Source: Actinomycetales bacterium
Lineage (GTDB): Bacteria; Actinomycetota; Actinomycetes; Actinomycetales; Cellulomonadaceae
Assembly (NCBI GenBank): GCA_015655615.1
Contig: JAATES010000255.1
Coordinates: forward strand, 1 to 7,808
Direction of reading: 5' to 3'
Length of the DNA: 7,808 nt
In this document: positions 1 to 5,559 of the stretch, in pieces
Numbering within the stretch: position 1 is the first letter of the stretch
Layout: each line of letters starts with the position of its first letter
The notes under the pieces: generated by a model
What the model saw: only the letters and a program-made list of their open reading frames with translations
Told to the model about the DNA's origin: nothing
Databases searched by the model: none
Program-made: the position numbers and the translations under genes

Positions 1-1170
1 ACGGCTGCTCCCCCCGGTCGGGTCCGGCTGTGGGACACCCCGGCCCAGGTCGTGCCGATGGTCATCATCGTCGCAGTGTGCATTCTGGTGGCGCGGTCCC
101 GCCGCCGCCTCAAGGCGGTGCTGCTTGCGGGGTTCGCGGGGTATTCGACTGCGGCCCTCTTCGTGCTGCACGGCGCGCCCGACCTCGCCCTCACTCAGGT
201 CCTGGTCGAGACCATCACCCTGGTGGTGATGGTCCTGGTGCTCCGTCGCCTGCCCCCCTACTTCTCGGACCGCCCGCTGGCGCAGAGCCGGTGGATCAGG
301 CTGGCGCTGGCCACCGCGGTCGGCGTCGTCGTGATGGCGCTGGCGATCGTGGCGCCCTCAGCGAGGATCCACCTGTCGGTGACGGCAGGAGCCGCGCAGC
401 GCATCTACGAGTGGGGTGGTGGCCGCAACATCGTCAACGTCATGCTGGTGGACACCCGGGCCTGGGACACCATGGGCGAGATCTCTGTGCTCCTGGTGGC
501 GGCGACCGGTGTGGCATCGCTGCTGTTCCTGCAGCGGCGTACCGGCGAGATCTATCGCGCGGCGGATGCGCCCGAATCCGTCCTCAGCGCCGACGGTGGA
601 GTGTGGGGAGGTGCCGCGGACCCCGGTGCCGCACTGCGGCGCCAGGGTGTGGGACGTCAGCGATCCGGGACCGGCAATGCCCCGTTGATGCGGACCTGGC
701 TTCGTGCGGGGTCCACACTGGCTCCGCAACGGCGATCGTTGATCTTCGAAGTCGTGACGCGGCTGGTCTACCACTCCATGGTCGTCTTCGGTCTCTACCT
801 GCTGTTCGCCGGTCACAACCAGCCCGGCGGCGGATTCACGGCGGGGCTGGTGGTCGGGATCGCCTTGATCGTGCGTTATCTGGCGGGAGGGCGTTACGAA
901 CTCGGAGAGGCCCTGCCCGTGCAGCCCGGTCTGCTGCTGGGAGCCGGTCTCTTCCTGGCCGTCGGCAACGGCGTCGCCTCGCTCCTGCGGGGTGGTGGCC
1001 TCCTCGAGTCCTCGATCCTGCACGTCAACGTCGCACTCCTGGGCGACGTGAAGCTGGTGACCGCGCTCTTCTTCGACATCGGCGTCTTCTTGGTGGTCAT
1101 CGGCCTAGTGCTGGACATCCTGCGTTCGCTCGGCGCAGAGATCGACAAGCAGGGCGAGGTGTTCCGATGA
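1..1170 (+). CDS. mrpA: Fused MrpA-MrpB subunit of Mrp Na+/H+ antiporter, C-terminal part (5' truncated)
   Basis: The reading frame is open from base 1 to TGA 1168-1170, giving 389 residues; the N-terminal NuoL-like antiporter domain lies left of the window. Window residues about 20-87 match the MrpA C-terminal DUF4040/MbhD-like domain, with the motif HGAPDLALTQVLVET (57-71) containing an intramembrane Glu70. Residues about 100-178 are the MbhE-like helices, with NIVNVMLVDTRAWDTMGE (143-160). Residues 181-243 are a Gly/Ala-rich, poorly conserved-looking linker. Residues 245-375 are a complete MrpB (MnhB) domain with LIFEVVTRLVYHSMVVFGLY and NQPGGGFTAGL (273-283). The product is an integral membrane subunit that, with MrpC and MrpD, forms the ion-translocating core of the antiporter. 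An A-B fusion is the hallmark of six-gene 'group 2' Mrp operons, and no separate mrpB is seen here. The stop overlaps the mrpC start (ATGA). Family identity is very secure; the exact cation (Na+, Li+ or K+) is not readable. Confidence 0.95.
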   Translation, partial: TAAPPGRVRLWDTPAQVVPMVIIVAVCILVARSRRRLKAVLLAGFAGYSTAALFVLHGAPDLALTQVLVETITLVVMVLVLRRLPPYFSDRPLAQSRWIRLALATAVGVVVMALAIVAPSARIHLSVTAGAAQRIYEWGGGRNIVNVMLVDTRAWDTMGEISVLLVAATGVASLLFLQRRTGEIYRAADAPESVLSADGGVWGGAADPGAALRRQGVGRQRSGTGNAPLMRTWLRAGSTLAPQRRSLIFEVVTRLVYHSMVVFGLYLLFAGHNQPGGGFTAGLVVGIALIVRYLAGGRYELGEALPVQPGLLLGAGLFLAVGNGVASLLRGGGLLESSILHVNVALLGDVKLVTALFFDIGVFLVVIGLVLDILRSLGAEIDKQGEVFR

Positions 1171-1679
1171 TCGACACCGCACCGGCCCTCGTGCTGGTGA
1201 TCGCCATCGGGGCTTTCGTGATCTCCGGGGTCTATCTCCTGCTCGAACGGAGCCTGACCCGCGTTCTTGTCGGATTCATCCTGCTGGGGAACGGCATCAA
1301 TCTGCTGTTCCTGGTGGCAAGCGGCCGTGCAGGCAAGGCGCCGATCATCGGCGACGGTTCCGAGTCCGAGATGAGCGACCCCCTGCCGCAGGCGATGGTG
1401 CTCACGGCCATCGTCATCACGCTGGGCCTGGTCGCGTTCGTCTTGGCGATGGCCTACCGGTCCTGGCAGCTGCATGGCCACGACGAGGTCCAGGACGACC
1501 TCGAGGACCGCCGGATCGCGCGCCTCGCGGCGAAGAACGCCCCCGCGGTCTACGACGACGACGTCGATGATGCCGCTGGGCTCTCGCTGGACGACCAGGC
1601 GGCGGACGTCCGGGACGAGACCGACGACTCGGAGCCCGCGACTCCCCCGGGCCCGGCCGAGGAGGGCCCATCCTCATGA
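1167..1679 (+). CDS. mrpC: MrpC, NuoK-like subunit of Mrp antiporter, with acidic C-terminal tail
   Basis: The 170-residue product is homologous to NuoK of complex I. It has three predicted membrane helices at about residues 7-26, 30-51 and 76-97. Family motifs are GFILLGNGINLLFL (36-49) and SDPLPQAMVLTAIVIT (70-85). The ATG start overlaps the mrpA stop as ATGA, with a modest GCGAGG at 1154-1159 as ribosome binding site. The membrane core ends near residue 100, close to the usual full length of MrpC (about 110-120 residues). Residues 103-170 are a hydrophilic extension with clusters of Asp/Glu (130-135, 142-143, 150-156) ending in a Pro-rich stretch. With three helices and an external N-terminus, this tail should lie in the cytoplasm. 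The last codons of the tail also encode the strong GAGGAGGG Shine-Dalgarno sequence (1659-1666) of mrpD. Identity is secure; the role of the tail is unknown. Confidence 0.96.
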   Translation: MIDTAPALVLVIAIGAFVISGVYLLLERSLTRVLVGFILLGNGINLLFLVASGRAGKAPIIGDGSESEMSDPLPQAMVLTAIVITLGLVAFVLAMAYRSWQLHGHDEVQDDLEDRRIARLAAKNAPAVYDDDVDDAAGLSLDDQAADVRDETDDSEPATPPGPAEEGPSS

Positions 1680-3196
1680 CGACTGTCGACCCGACCCTGG
1701 TCCCGCTTCCGGTGATCATCCCCCTCTTGACCGCGGGGCTGACGCTGGCACTGTGGAAGGCACCCCGCCTGCAGCGCATCTTTGCGGTGGCCGCCCTTGC
1801 GGCGATGGTCGTGATCGGTGCGATGCTGCTGGCCGGCGCCGACGGTGGTGCGCTGGTGGTGCACCTCGGCGGCTGGCAGGCTCCCCTGGGGATCGACCTG
1901 GTGGCCGACCGGTTCTCGGCGCTCATGGTCACGGTGTCGAGCTTCGTCCTGCTGTGCGTGCTGCTGTACTCACTGGGACAGGACATCGCCGACGGGTCAC
2001 CCGAGGCGCCGGTGTCCATCTATTACCCGACCTACCTGATCCTGGCCGCAGGAGTGTCCAACGCCTTCTTGTCGGGGGACCTGTTCAACATCTACGTCGG
2101 CTTCGAGATCCTCCTGGCGGCCAGCTACGTGCTGCTGACCCTGGGAGGTACGAGTGAGCGGATCCGGGCGGGTTCCATCTACGTGATCGTGGCGCTGCTC
2201 TCCTCGATCATCTTCCTCACCGCGCTGGCGCTGATCTATGCTGCCGCCGGGACGGTCAACCTCGCTCAGCTCGCGGTGCGCCTGCCGCAGATCGACCCGG
2301 GCGTCCAGCTCGCCATCCAGATCCTGCTGCTGCTCGCCTTCGGCATCAAGGCCGCGATCTTCCCGGTCTCGGCTTGGCTTCCGGACTCGTACCCGACGGC
2401 GCCGGCGCCGGTGACGGCCGTGTTCGCAGGACTGCTCACCAAGGTGGGCGTCTACGCGATCGTGCGGACCCAGACCCTGCTGTTCCCCGATGGCCGGCTC
2501 AATGACGTCCTGATGGTCCTGGCGCTGGCCACCATGGTGGTCGGAGTGCTGGGGGCGGTGGCCCAGAGCGATATCAAGCGACTGCTCTCGTTCACGCTGG
2601 TCAGTCACATCGGGTACATGATCTTCGGGATCGCGCTGGCCACTCCCGCGAGCATGGCCGCGGCCCTGTTCTACATCGTGCACCACATCACCGTGCAGAC
2701 GACGTTGTTCCTGGTCGTCGGGCTCGTAGAACGTCGCGGAGGCAGCACGTCGCTTGACCGGCTGGGTGGTCTGGCGAAGGCCTCGCCAGGGCTGGCCATC
2801 CTCTTCTTCATCCCAGCGATGAGCCTGGCCGGAATTCCGCCGTTGTCGGGCTTCCTCGGTAAGATCGGTCTGCTCCAAGCTGGTGTACAAGTAGGTAGTG
2901 GACTAGCGTACATAGTGGTGGTCGGTGGAGTGGTGACGTCGTTGCTGACGCTCTACGCCATCATCAAGGCGTGGAACAAGGCCTTCTGGCAGACCCCGCC
3001 TGAGGACCTGCCCCAGGAGCGGGTTCCGCGCACCATGGTGGTCCCCACGGCGGCCATGGTGGCTTTCGGCCTGGCGCTCACCGTGGTGGCGGCGCCGTTG
3101 TACGGGTACGTGACGCGGGCAGCCGCCGATCTGACCGACCCCTCCGTGTACATCCACTCCGTGCTCGGGCCTGATGCGACACAGGAGGCGTCATGA
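1676..3196 (+). CDS. mrpD: MrpD, antiporter-like core subunit (NuoM/NuoN family)
   Basis: The 506-residue length is normal for MrpD. This polytopic inner-membrane subunit resembles the proton-pumping subunits of complex I and works with MrpA to exchange Na+ for H+. Recognisable family features include GDLFNIYVGFEILLAASY (134-151), with the membrane Glu144 expected in helix 5. Others are GIKAAIFPVSAWLPDSYP (223-240) with Lys225, LLTKVGVYAIVRT (253-265) with Lys256, QSDIKRLLSFTLVSHIGYM (297-315), and the discontinuous-helix motif GIPPLSGFLGK (386-396) with Lys396. These acidic and basic residues form the hydrophilic axis along which protons move in the family. The ATG at 1676 overlaps the mrpC stop and has GAGGAGGG nine bases upstream. 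Codons 401-413 are strikingly A/T-rich compared with the rest of the gene. At residue 340 (HHITVQTTLF) the residue is Gln. Confidence 0.97.
   Translation: MTTVDPTLVPLPVIIPLLTAGLTLALWKAPRLQRIFAVAALAAMVVIGAMLLAGADGGALVVHLGGWQAPLGIDLVADRFSALMVTVSSFVLLCVLLYSLGQDIADGSPEAPVSIYYPTYLILAAGVSNAFLSGDLFNIYVGFEILLAASYVLLTLGGTSERIRAGSIYVIVALLSSIIFLTALALIYAAAGTVNLAQLAVRLPQIDPGVQLAIQILLLLAFGIKAAIFPVSAWLPDSYPTAPAPVTAVFAGLLTKVGVYAIVRTQTLLFPDGRLNDVLMVLALATMVVGVLGAVAQSDIKRLLSFTLVSHIGYMIFGIALATPASMAAALFYIVHHITVQTTLFLVVGLVERRGGSTSLDRLGGLAKASPGLAILFFIPAMSLAGIPPLSGFLGKIGLLQAGVQVGSGLAYIVVVGGVVTSLLTLYAIIKAWNKAFWQTPPEDLPQERVPRTMVVPTAAMVAFGLALTVVAAPLYGYVTRAAADLTDPSVYIHSVLGPDATQEAS
2876..2914 (+). other. Rare-codon, A/T-rich patch inside mrpD
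   Basis: Codons 401-413 of mrpD read CAA GCT GGT GTA CAA GTA, then GGT AGT GGA CTA GCG TAC ATA. Only 18 of 39 bases are G or C, and nearly all synonymous choices are the ones avoided elsewhere in the window, notably GTA, CTA, ATA, CAA and AGT. The reading frame is intact and the protein sequence looks normal for the family. The patch lies just after the discontinuous helix 12 motif, in the loop leading to the next helix. A short inverted repeat, TGTAC 2884-2888 with GTACA 2908-2912, frames it. It may be a translation-slowing site or a small sequence-level signal; neither is shown. Confidence 0.6.
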
Positions 3197-3783
3197 GCGG
3201 ATTCCATCGTCGCCGCCGGGCGGTCGTGGCGCAATGGCCGGCCGTGCCCGCGCTCGCGTTGCTCTGGATGTTGCTGTGGGGGGGCTTCACCTGGGCCAAC
3301 CTGCTGGGTGGCCTGGCCATCGGCACCGTGGTCGTGCTGGCGATGCCGATGCCGTCGATCGACTTCCACGGCACCGTGCGGCCCTGGCGGCTGGTGCTCC
3401 TGCTTGCACGGTTCCACTGGGATCTGGTGCGGGCCTCGGTGCAGGTCGCAACCTTGGCCTTCGACCTGGGCCATACACCTCGCGGGGCGATCATCGGGGT
3501 GCAGCTGCGCAGCACCAACGACCTGTCCATGACCCTGGTCGCCGAGCTGAGCTCTCTGGTGCCGGGTTCCCTGGTCGTCGAGGCACACCGGCTGACGGGC
3601 ACCTTGTACCTGCACGTCCTCGACGTCGACCATGCCGGAGGCCTCGACAGGGTCCGTGCGGACACGCGTGCGCTGGAGGCGAGAGTGCTGCGGACCATCG
3701 CGACCACGACGGACCTCGAGGCGGTGGGTCTGCGGGAGCCTCGGTCGGCGGCGGCGGGACCGGCGACGGGAGGTCCGACGTGA
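3193..3783 (+). CDS. mrpE: MrpE subunit of Mrp antiporter
   Basis: The 196-residue product is slightly longer than typical MrpE (about 160 residues). Two short hydrophobic segments (about 16-31 and 33-52) include the family-typical WANLLGGLAIG (34-44). A further amphipathic or membrane region, about 65-90, carries FHWDLVRASVQVATL. The conserved soluble part has LRSTNDLSMTLVAELSSLVP (105-124), the internal GSLVVEA and the strand LYLHVLDVD (138-146). MrpE is an accessory subunit needed for assembly or full activity of the antiporter and shows no antiporter-like pore motifs. The ATG at 3193 overlaps the mrpD stop (ATGA) and is preceded by a strong AGGAGG (3183-3188) with four bases between. The last 20 or so residues are Ala/Gly/Pro-rich and look disordered; their codons contain the mrpF ribosome binding site. 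Confidence 0.95.
   Translation: MSGFHRRRRAVVAQWPAVPALALLWMLLWGGFTWANLLGGLAIGTVVVLAMPMPSIDFHGTVRPWRLVLLLARFHWDLVRASVQVATLAFDLGHTPRGAIIGVQLRSTNDLSMTLVAELSSLVPGSLVVEAHRLTGTLYLHVLDVDHAGGLDRVRADTRALEARVLRTIATTTDLEAVGLREPRSAAAGPATGGPT
3768..3773 (+). promoter_or_regulatory. Ribosome binding site selecting the GTG start of mrpF
   Basis: GGGAGG lies six bases before GTG 3780. It supports GTG as the mrpF initiator although no ATG is present at the junction; the first in-frame residues after it (MIYVYLLAAALLLVAG) fit the N-terminus of MrpF. Confidence 0.7.
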
Positions 3784-4205
3784 TCTATGTCTACCTGCTC
3801 GCCGCCGCGCTGCTCCTGGTGGCCGGCCTGCTGGCCGTCGTGCGTGCCGAACGCGGCCCCAGCATGCTGGATCGTACGGTGGCCCTGGACGTTTTCGCCA
3901 CGGTGCTGGTCGCGGGGATCGCGCTTGAGGCCGCTTGGTCGCGCCGGGTCGACACGCTGCCGATTCTGGTCGCACTCTCGATGGTCGGCTTCGTCAGCTC
4001 GGTGACCGTGGCACGCTTCGCCTCGGTGGAGCCGCCGGAGCAACGGCGCATCCGCACCGCGGCCGAGGTGGCGGCGGAGCGCGCCAGTCTCCGGGCCGCG
4101 GAGGAGGCGGCTGACGAGGCGGAGCGGCTGGCGCACGAACGGCACGCGGCACCGGCGCCGGATGCCGAGGCGGCCGGTCCTGAGCCTCGGGGGGACGGCT
4201 CATGA
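3780..4205 (+). CDS. mrpF: MrpF subunit with long Ala/Glu/Arg-rich C-terminal helix
   Basis: The product has 141 residues from a GTG start that overlaps the mrpE stop as GTGA. Three membrane helices are visible at about 3-21, 33-51 and 59-78. The family signature between and into helix 2 is ERGPSMLDRTVALDVFAT (24-41), with Asp31, Arg32 and Asp37. LPILVALSMVGFVSSVTVAR (60-79) is the typical third helix. MrpF is a small core membrane subunit, and in known antiporters acidic residues at this site are important for Na+/H+ exchange. The usual family length is about 90 residues, so residues 84-141 are an extension. It contains 17 Ala, 14 acidic and 8 Arg residues and is probably one long cytoplasmic helix (about 87-122, possibly coiled coil) followed by a Pro-rich end. 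The frame and downstream overlap (ATGA 4202-4205) leave no doubt that the tail is translated. Confidence 0.95.
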   Translation: MIYVYLLAAALLLVAGLLAVVRAERGPSMLDRTVALDVFATVLVAGIALEAAWSRRVDTLPILVALSMVGFVSSVTVARFASVEPPEQRRIRTAAEVAAERASLRAAEEAADEAERLAHERHAAPAPDAEAAGPEPRGDGS

Positions 4206-4639
4206 GCTGGGAGGCGGTCGCAGATGTGGTCGCCGCGGTCCTGCTCCTCGCGGGTGCCGTCCTGACACTGGCCGCGGGCATCGGCGTGCTCCGGTTTCCG
4301 GATCTCCTGGCACGGATGCATGCGGGTACCAAGCCCCAGGTGCTGGGCCTGGTGCTGGTCCTGACCGCGGAAGCCCTGCGGGTGCGCAGTCCCGCGGTGT
4401 TGGGGCTGCTGCTCGTCGTCGTGGTCTTCCAGTTCCTGACGGTTCCGGTGGCCGCCCACATGGTGGCGCGCTCCGGGTATCGGACGGGACAGGTCCGCAG
4501 GGACCTGCTGATCGACGACGAACTGGCGCGTGACCAGGACAATGCGGTTCTCGAGGTGGAGCGGGTCCGCGACGAGAATGAGCGCGATGAGGCCGATCCT
4601 CCCCCAAAGGCTCGGCGCTCAGGGGATCTTCCAGGGTGA
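4202..4639 (+). CDS. mrpG: MrpG subunit of Mrp antiporter, with charged C-terminal tail
   Basis: This 145-residue last gene of the operon has three membrane helices at about 5-30, 46-60 and 63-88. It carries the family motifs GVLRFPDLLARMHAGTKPQ (28-46) and PVAAHMVARSGYRTG (82-96). MrpG is a small subunit present in all Mrp antiporters and needed for a functional complex. The ATG overlaps the mrpF stop, with GGGGGGA at 4189-4195 as a plausible ribosome binding site. After residue 97 comes a hydrophilic tail of nearly 50 residues. It has 15 acidic and 9 basic residues, is probably helical from about 100 to 130, and ends in a Pro/Arg-rich stretch. The family core length is about 110-120 residues, so the tail is longer than usual. 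No clear intrinsic terminator follows the stop. Confidence 0.95.
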   Translation: MSWEAVADVVAAVLLLAGAVLTLAAGIGVLRFPDLLARMHAGTKPQVLGLVLVLTAEALRVRSPAVLGLLLVVVVFQFLTVPVAAHMVARSGYRTGQVRRDLLIDDELARDQDNAVLEVERVRDENERDEADPPPKARRSGDLPG

Positions 4640-4642
4640 AAC

Positions 4643-4656
4643 CAGGGATATTCCTG
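4643..4656. promoter_or_regulatory. Imperfect 14-base dyad in the mrpG/ABC gap (possible operator)
   Basis: CAGGGATATTCCTG is its own reverse complement except for one symmetric pair (G4647 with T4652). It lies directly after the mrpG stop and 70 bases before the ABC ATPase start. Two shorter perfect palindromes follow, GGCATGCC (4658-4665) and TGCCGGCA (4662-4669). I see no run of T residues, so this is not a standard terminator, and no convincing -35/-10 pair. It could be a regulator binding site for the ABC genes or chance symmetry. Confidence 0.25.
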
Positions 4657-4712
4657 AGGCATGCCGGCACCCTTCCTGACACACTGGGCGAGCGCCACTC
4701 AGCAGATGCCAC

Positions 4713-4719
4713 AAGGAGA
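4713..4719 (+). promoter_or_regulatory. Shine-Dalgarno sequence deciding the ABC ATPase start
   Basis: AAGGAGA ends six bases before ATG 4726. It favours that ATG over the upstream in-frame GTG at 4636, whose 30 extra residues do not resemble the start of an ABC ATPase. Confidence 0.8.
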
Positions 4720-4725
4720 ATCCCT

Positions 4726-5559
4726 ATGTCCGCAGCGCCCGATCCTGCCCCGCCCACCGCTCCCGAATCGCCTGATCACACGCCGATAGCGATCGCGCGC
4801 GGATTGCGGAAGGTCTACGGCAGCGGCGACACGGAAGTCGTCGCCCTCGACGGCATCGATGTCGAGTTCGTGCGCGGGCAGTTCACGGCCATCATGGGCC
4901 CCTCCGGTTCGGGTAAGTCGACACTGATGCATTGCATGGCCGGCCTGGACCGGCCGACGGCGGGTGAGGCCGTGGTCGACGGGCAGTCCATCGGACGGAT
5001 GTCCGAACGCCAGCTCACCAGGCTGCGTCGCACCCGCCTCGGGTTCGTGTTCCAGGCGTTCAATCTGATCCCGACGCTCACGGCGCGGGAGAACATCACG
5101 CTCCCGGTCGACCTGGCGCGTGGGAAGCTCGACAAGGCCTGGTTCGATCAGGTGATCGAGGTCGTCGGGCTGGGAGACCGCCTCGACCACCGGCCGGGGG
5201 AGCTCTCCGGTGGGCAGCAGCAGCGTGTGGCGTACGCGCGTGCTCTCATCACCAAGCCGTCGGTCGTCTTCGCCGACGAGCCCACCGGCAACCTCGACTC
5301 GGTGTCCGCACGCGAGGTACTGGCTTTCCTTCGTAGCTCGGTCGACGACTTGGGGCAGTCCGTCGTGGTGGTGACCCACGACCCCGGTACGGCCTCCTAC
5401 GCGGACCGTGCCCTGTTTCTCGCCGATGGCCAGGTGGTGGGCGACCTGGCCGCGCCCACGGTCGACTCGGTGATCGAGTCCTTGCGCGAGTACTCCGAGC
5501 AGGCCCGGGCCAAGGCCTCCGCTGCGCCTGCTCGTCATGACGCAGGTGACGCCCGGTGA
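4726..5559 (+). CDS. ABC transporter ATP-binding protein, MacB/LolD type
   Basis: This 277-residue cytoplasmic ATPase powers the permease encoded next. All motifs are intact: Walker A GPSGSGKS (58-65), Q-loop Gln110 in FVFQAFNLIPTLTARENI, signature LSGGQQQR (160-167), Walker B VVFADEP (180-186) with catalytic Glu185, D-loop NLDS (189-192) and switch His218 (VVVTHDP). The ENITLPV segment and the sequence around the Q-loop are typical of the ATPases that pair with FtsX-type permeases (LolD/MacB group). The N-terminal 20 residues are Pro/Ala-rich and the last 25 residues are a charged Ala-rich tail, both likely flexible. An in-frame GTG at 4636 overlaps the mrpG stop and would add 30 residues. 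The good Shine-Dalgarno at 4713-4719 makes ATG 4726 the better start. The stop overlaps the permease start by one base (TGATG), indicating coupled translation. The substrate cannot be inferred from this subunit. Confidence 0.95.
   Translation: MSAAPDPAPPTAPESPDHTPIAIARGLRKVYGSGDTEVVALDGIDVEFVRGQFTAIMGPSGSGKSTLMHCMAGLDRPTAGEAVVDGQSIGRMSERQLTRLRRTRLGFVFQAFNLIPTLTARENITLPVDLARGKLDKAWFDQVIEVVGLGDRLDHRPGELSGGQQQRVAYARALITKPSVVFADEPTGNLDSVSAREVLAFLRSSVDDLGQSVVVVTHDPGTASYADRALFLADGQVVGDLAAPTVDSVIESLREYSEQARAKASAAPARHDAGDAR

Noticed and set aside
30..1166. Long open frame upstream of and continuous with mrpC
   Set aside because: It is a Gly/Arg/Pro-rich out-of-frame reading of mrpA'. Only its last 170 residues, from ATG 1167, are a real protein (MrpC).
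1997..2890. 297-codon antisense open frame opposite mrpD
   Set aside because: The translation is hydrophilic, Arg/Gln/Asp-rich low-complexity sequence with no domain, as expected for the complement of a GC-rich membrane protein gene.
3174..3779. Upstream extension of the mrpF reading frame into mrpE
   Set aside because: The extension is Gly/Arg/Ala-rich shadow sequence of mrpE. GTG 3780 with GGGAGG upstream gives a normal MrpF N-terminus.
4618..4658. Possible terminator hairpin, CTCAGG paired with CCTGAG around the mrpG stop
   Set aside because: The stem is only six Watson-Crick pairs with a loop of about 30 bases, and no T tract follows, so it is unlikely to terminate transcription.
4699..5538. 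279-codon antisense open frame opposite the ABC ATPase
   Set aside because: There is no recognisable domain, and the + strand carries a complete, motif-perfect ATPase.
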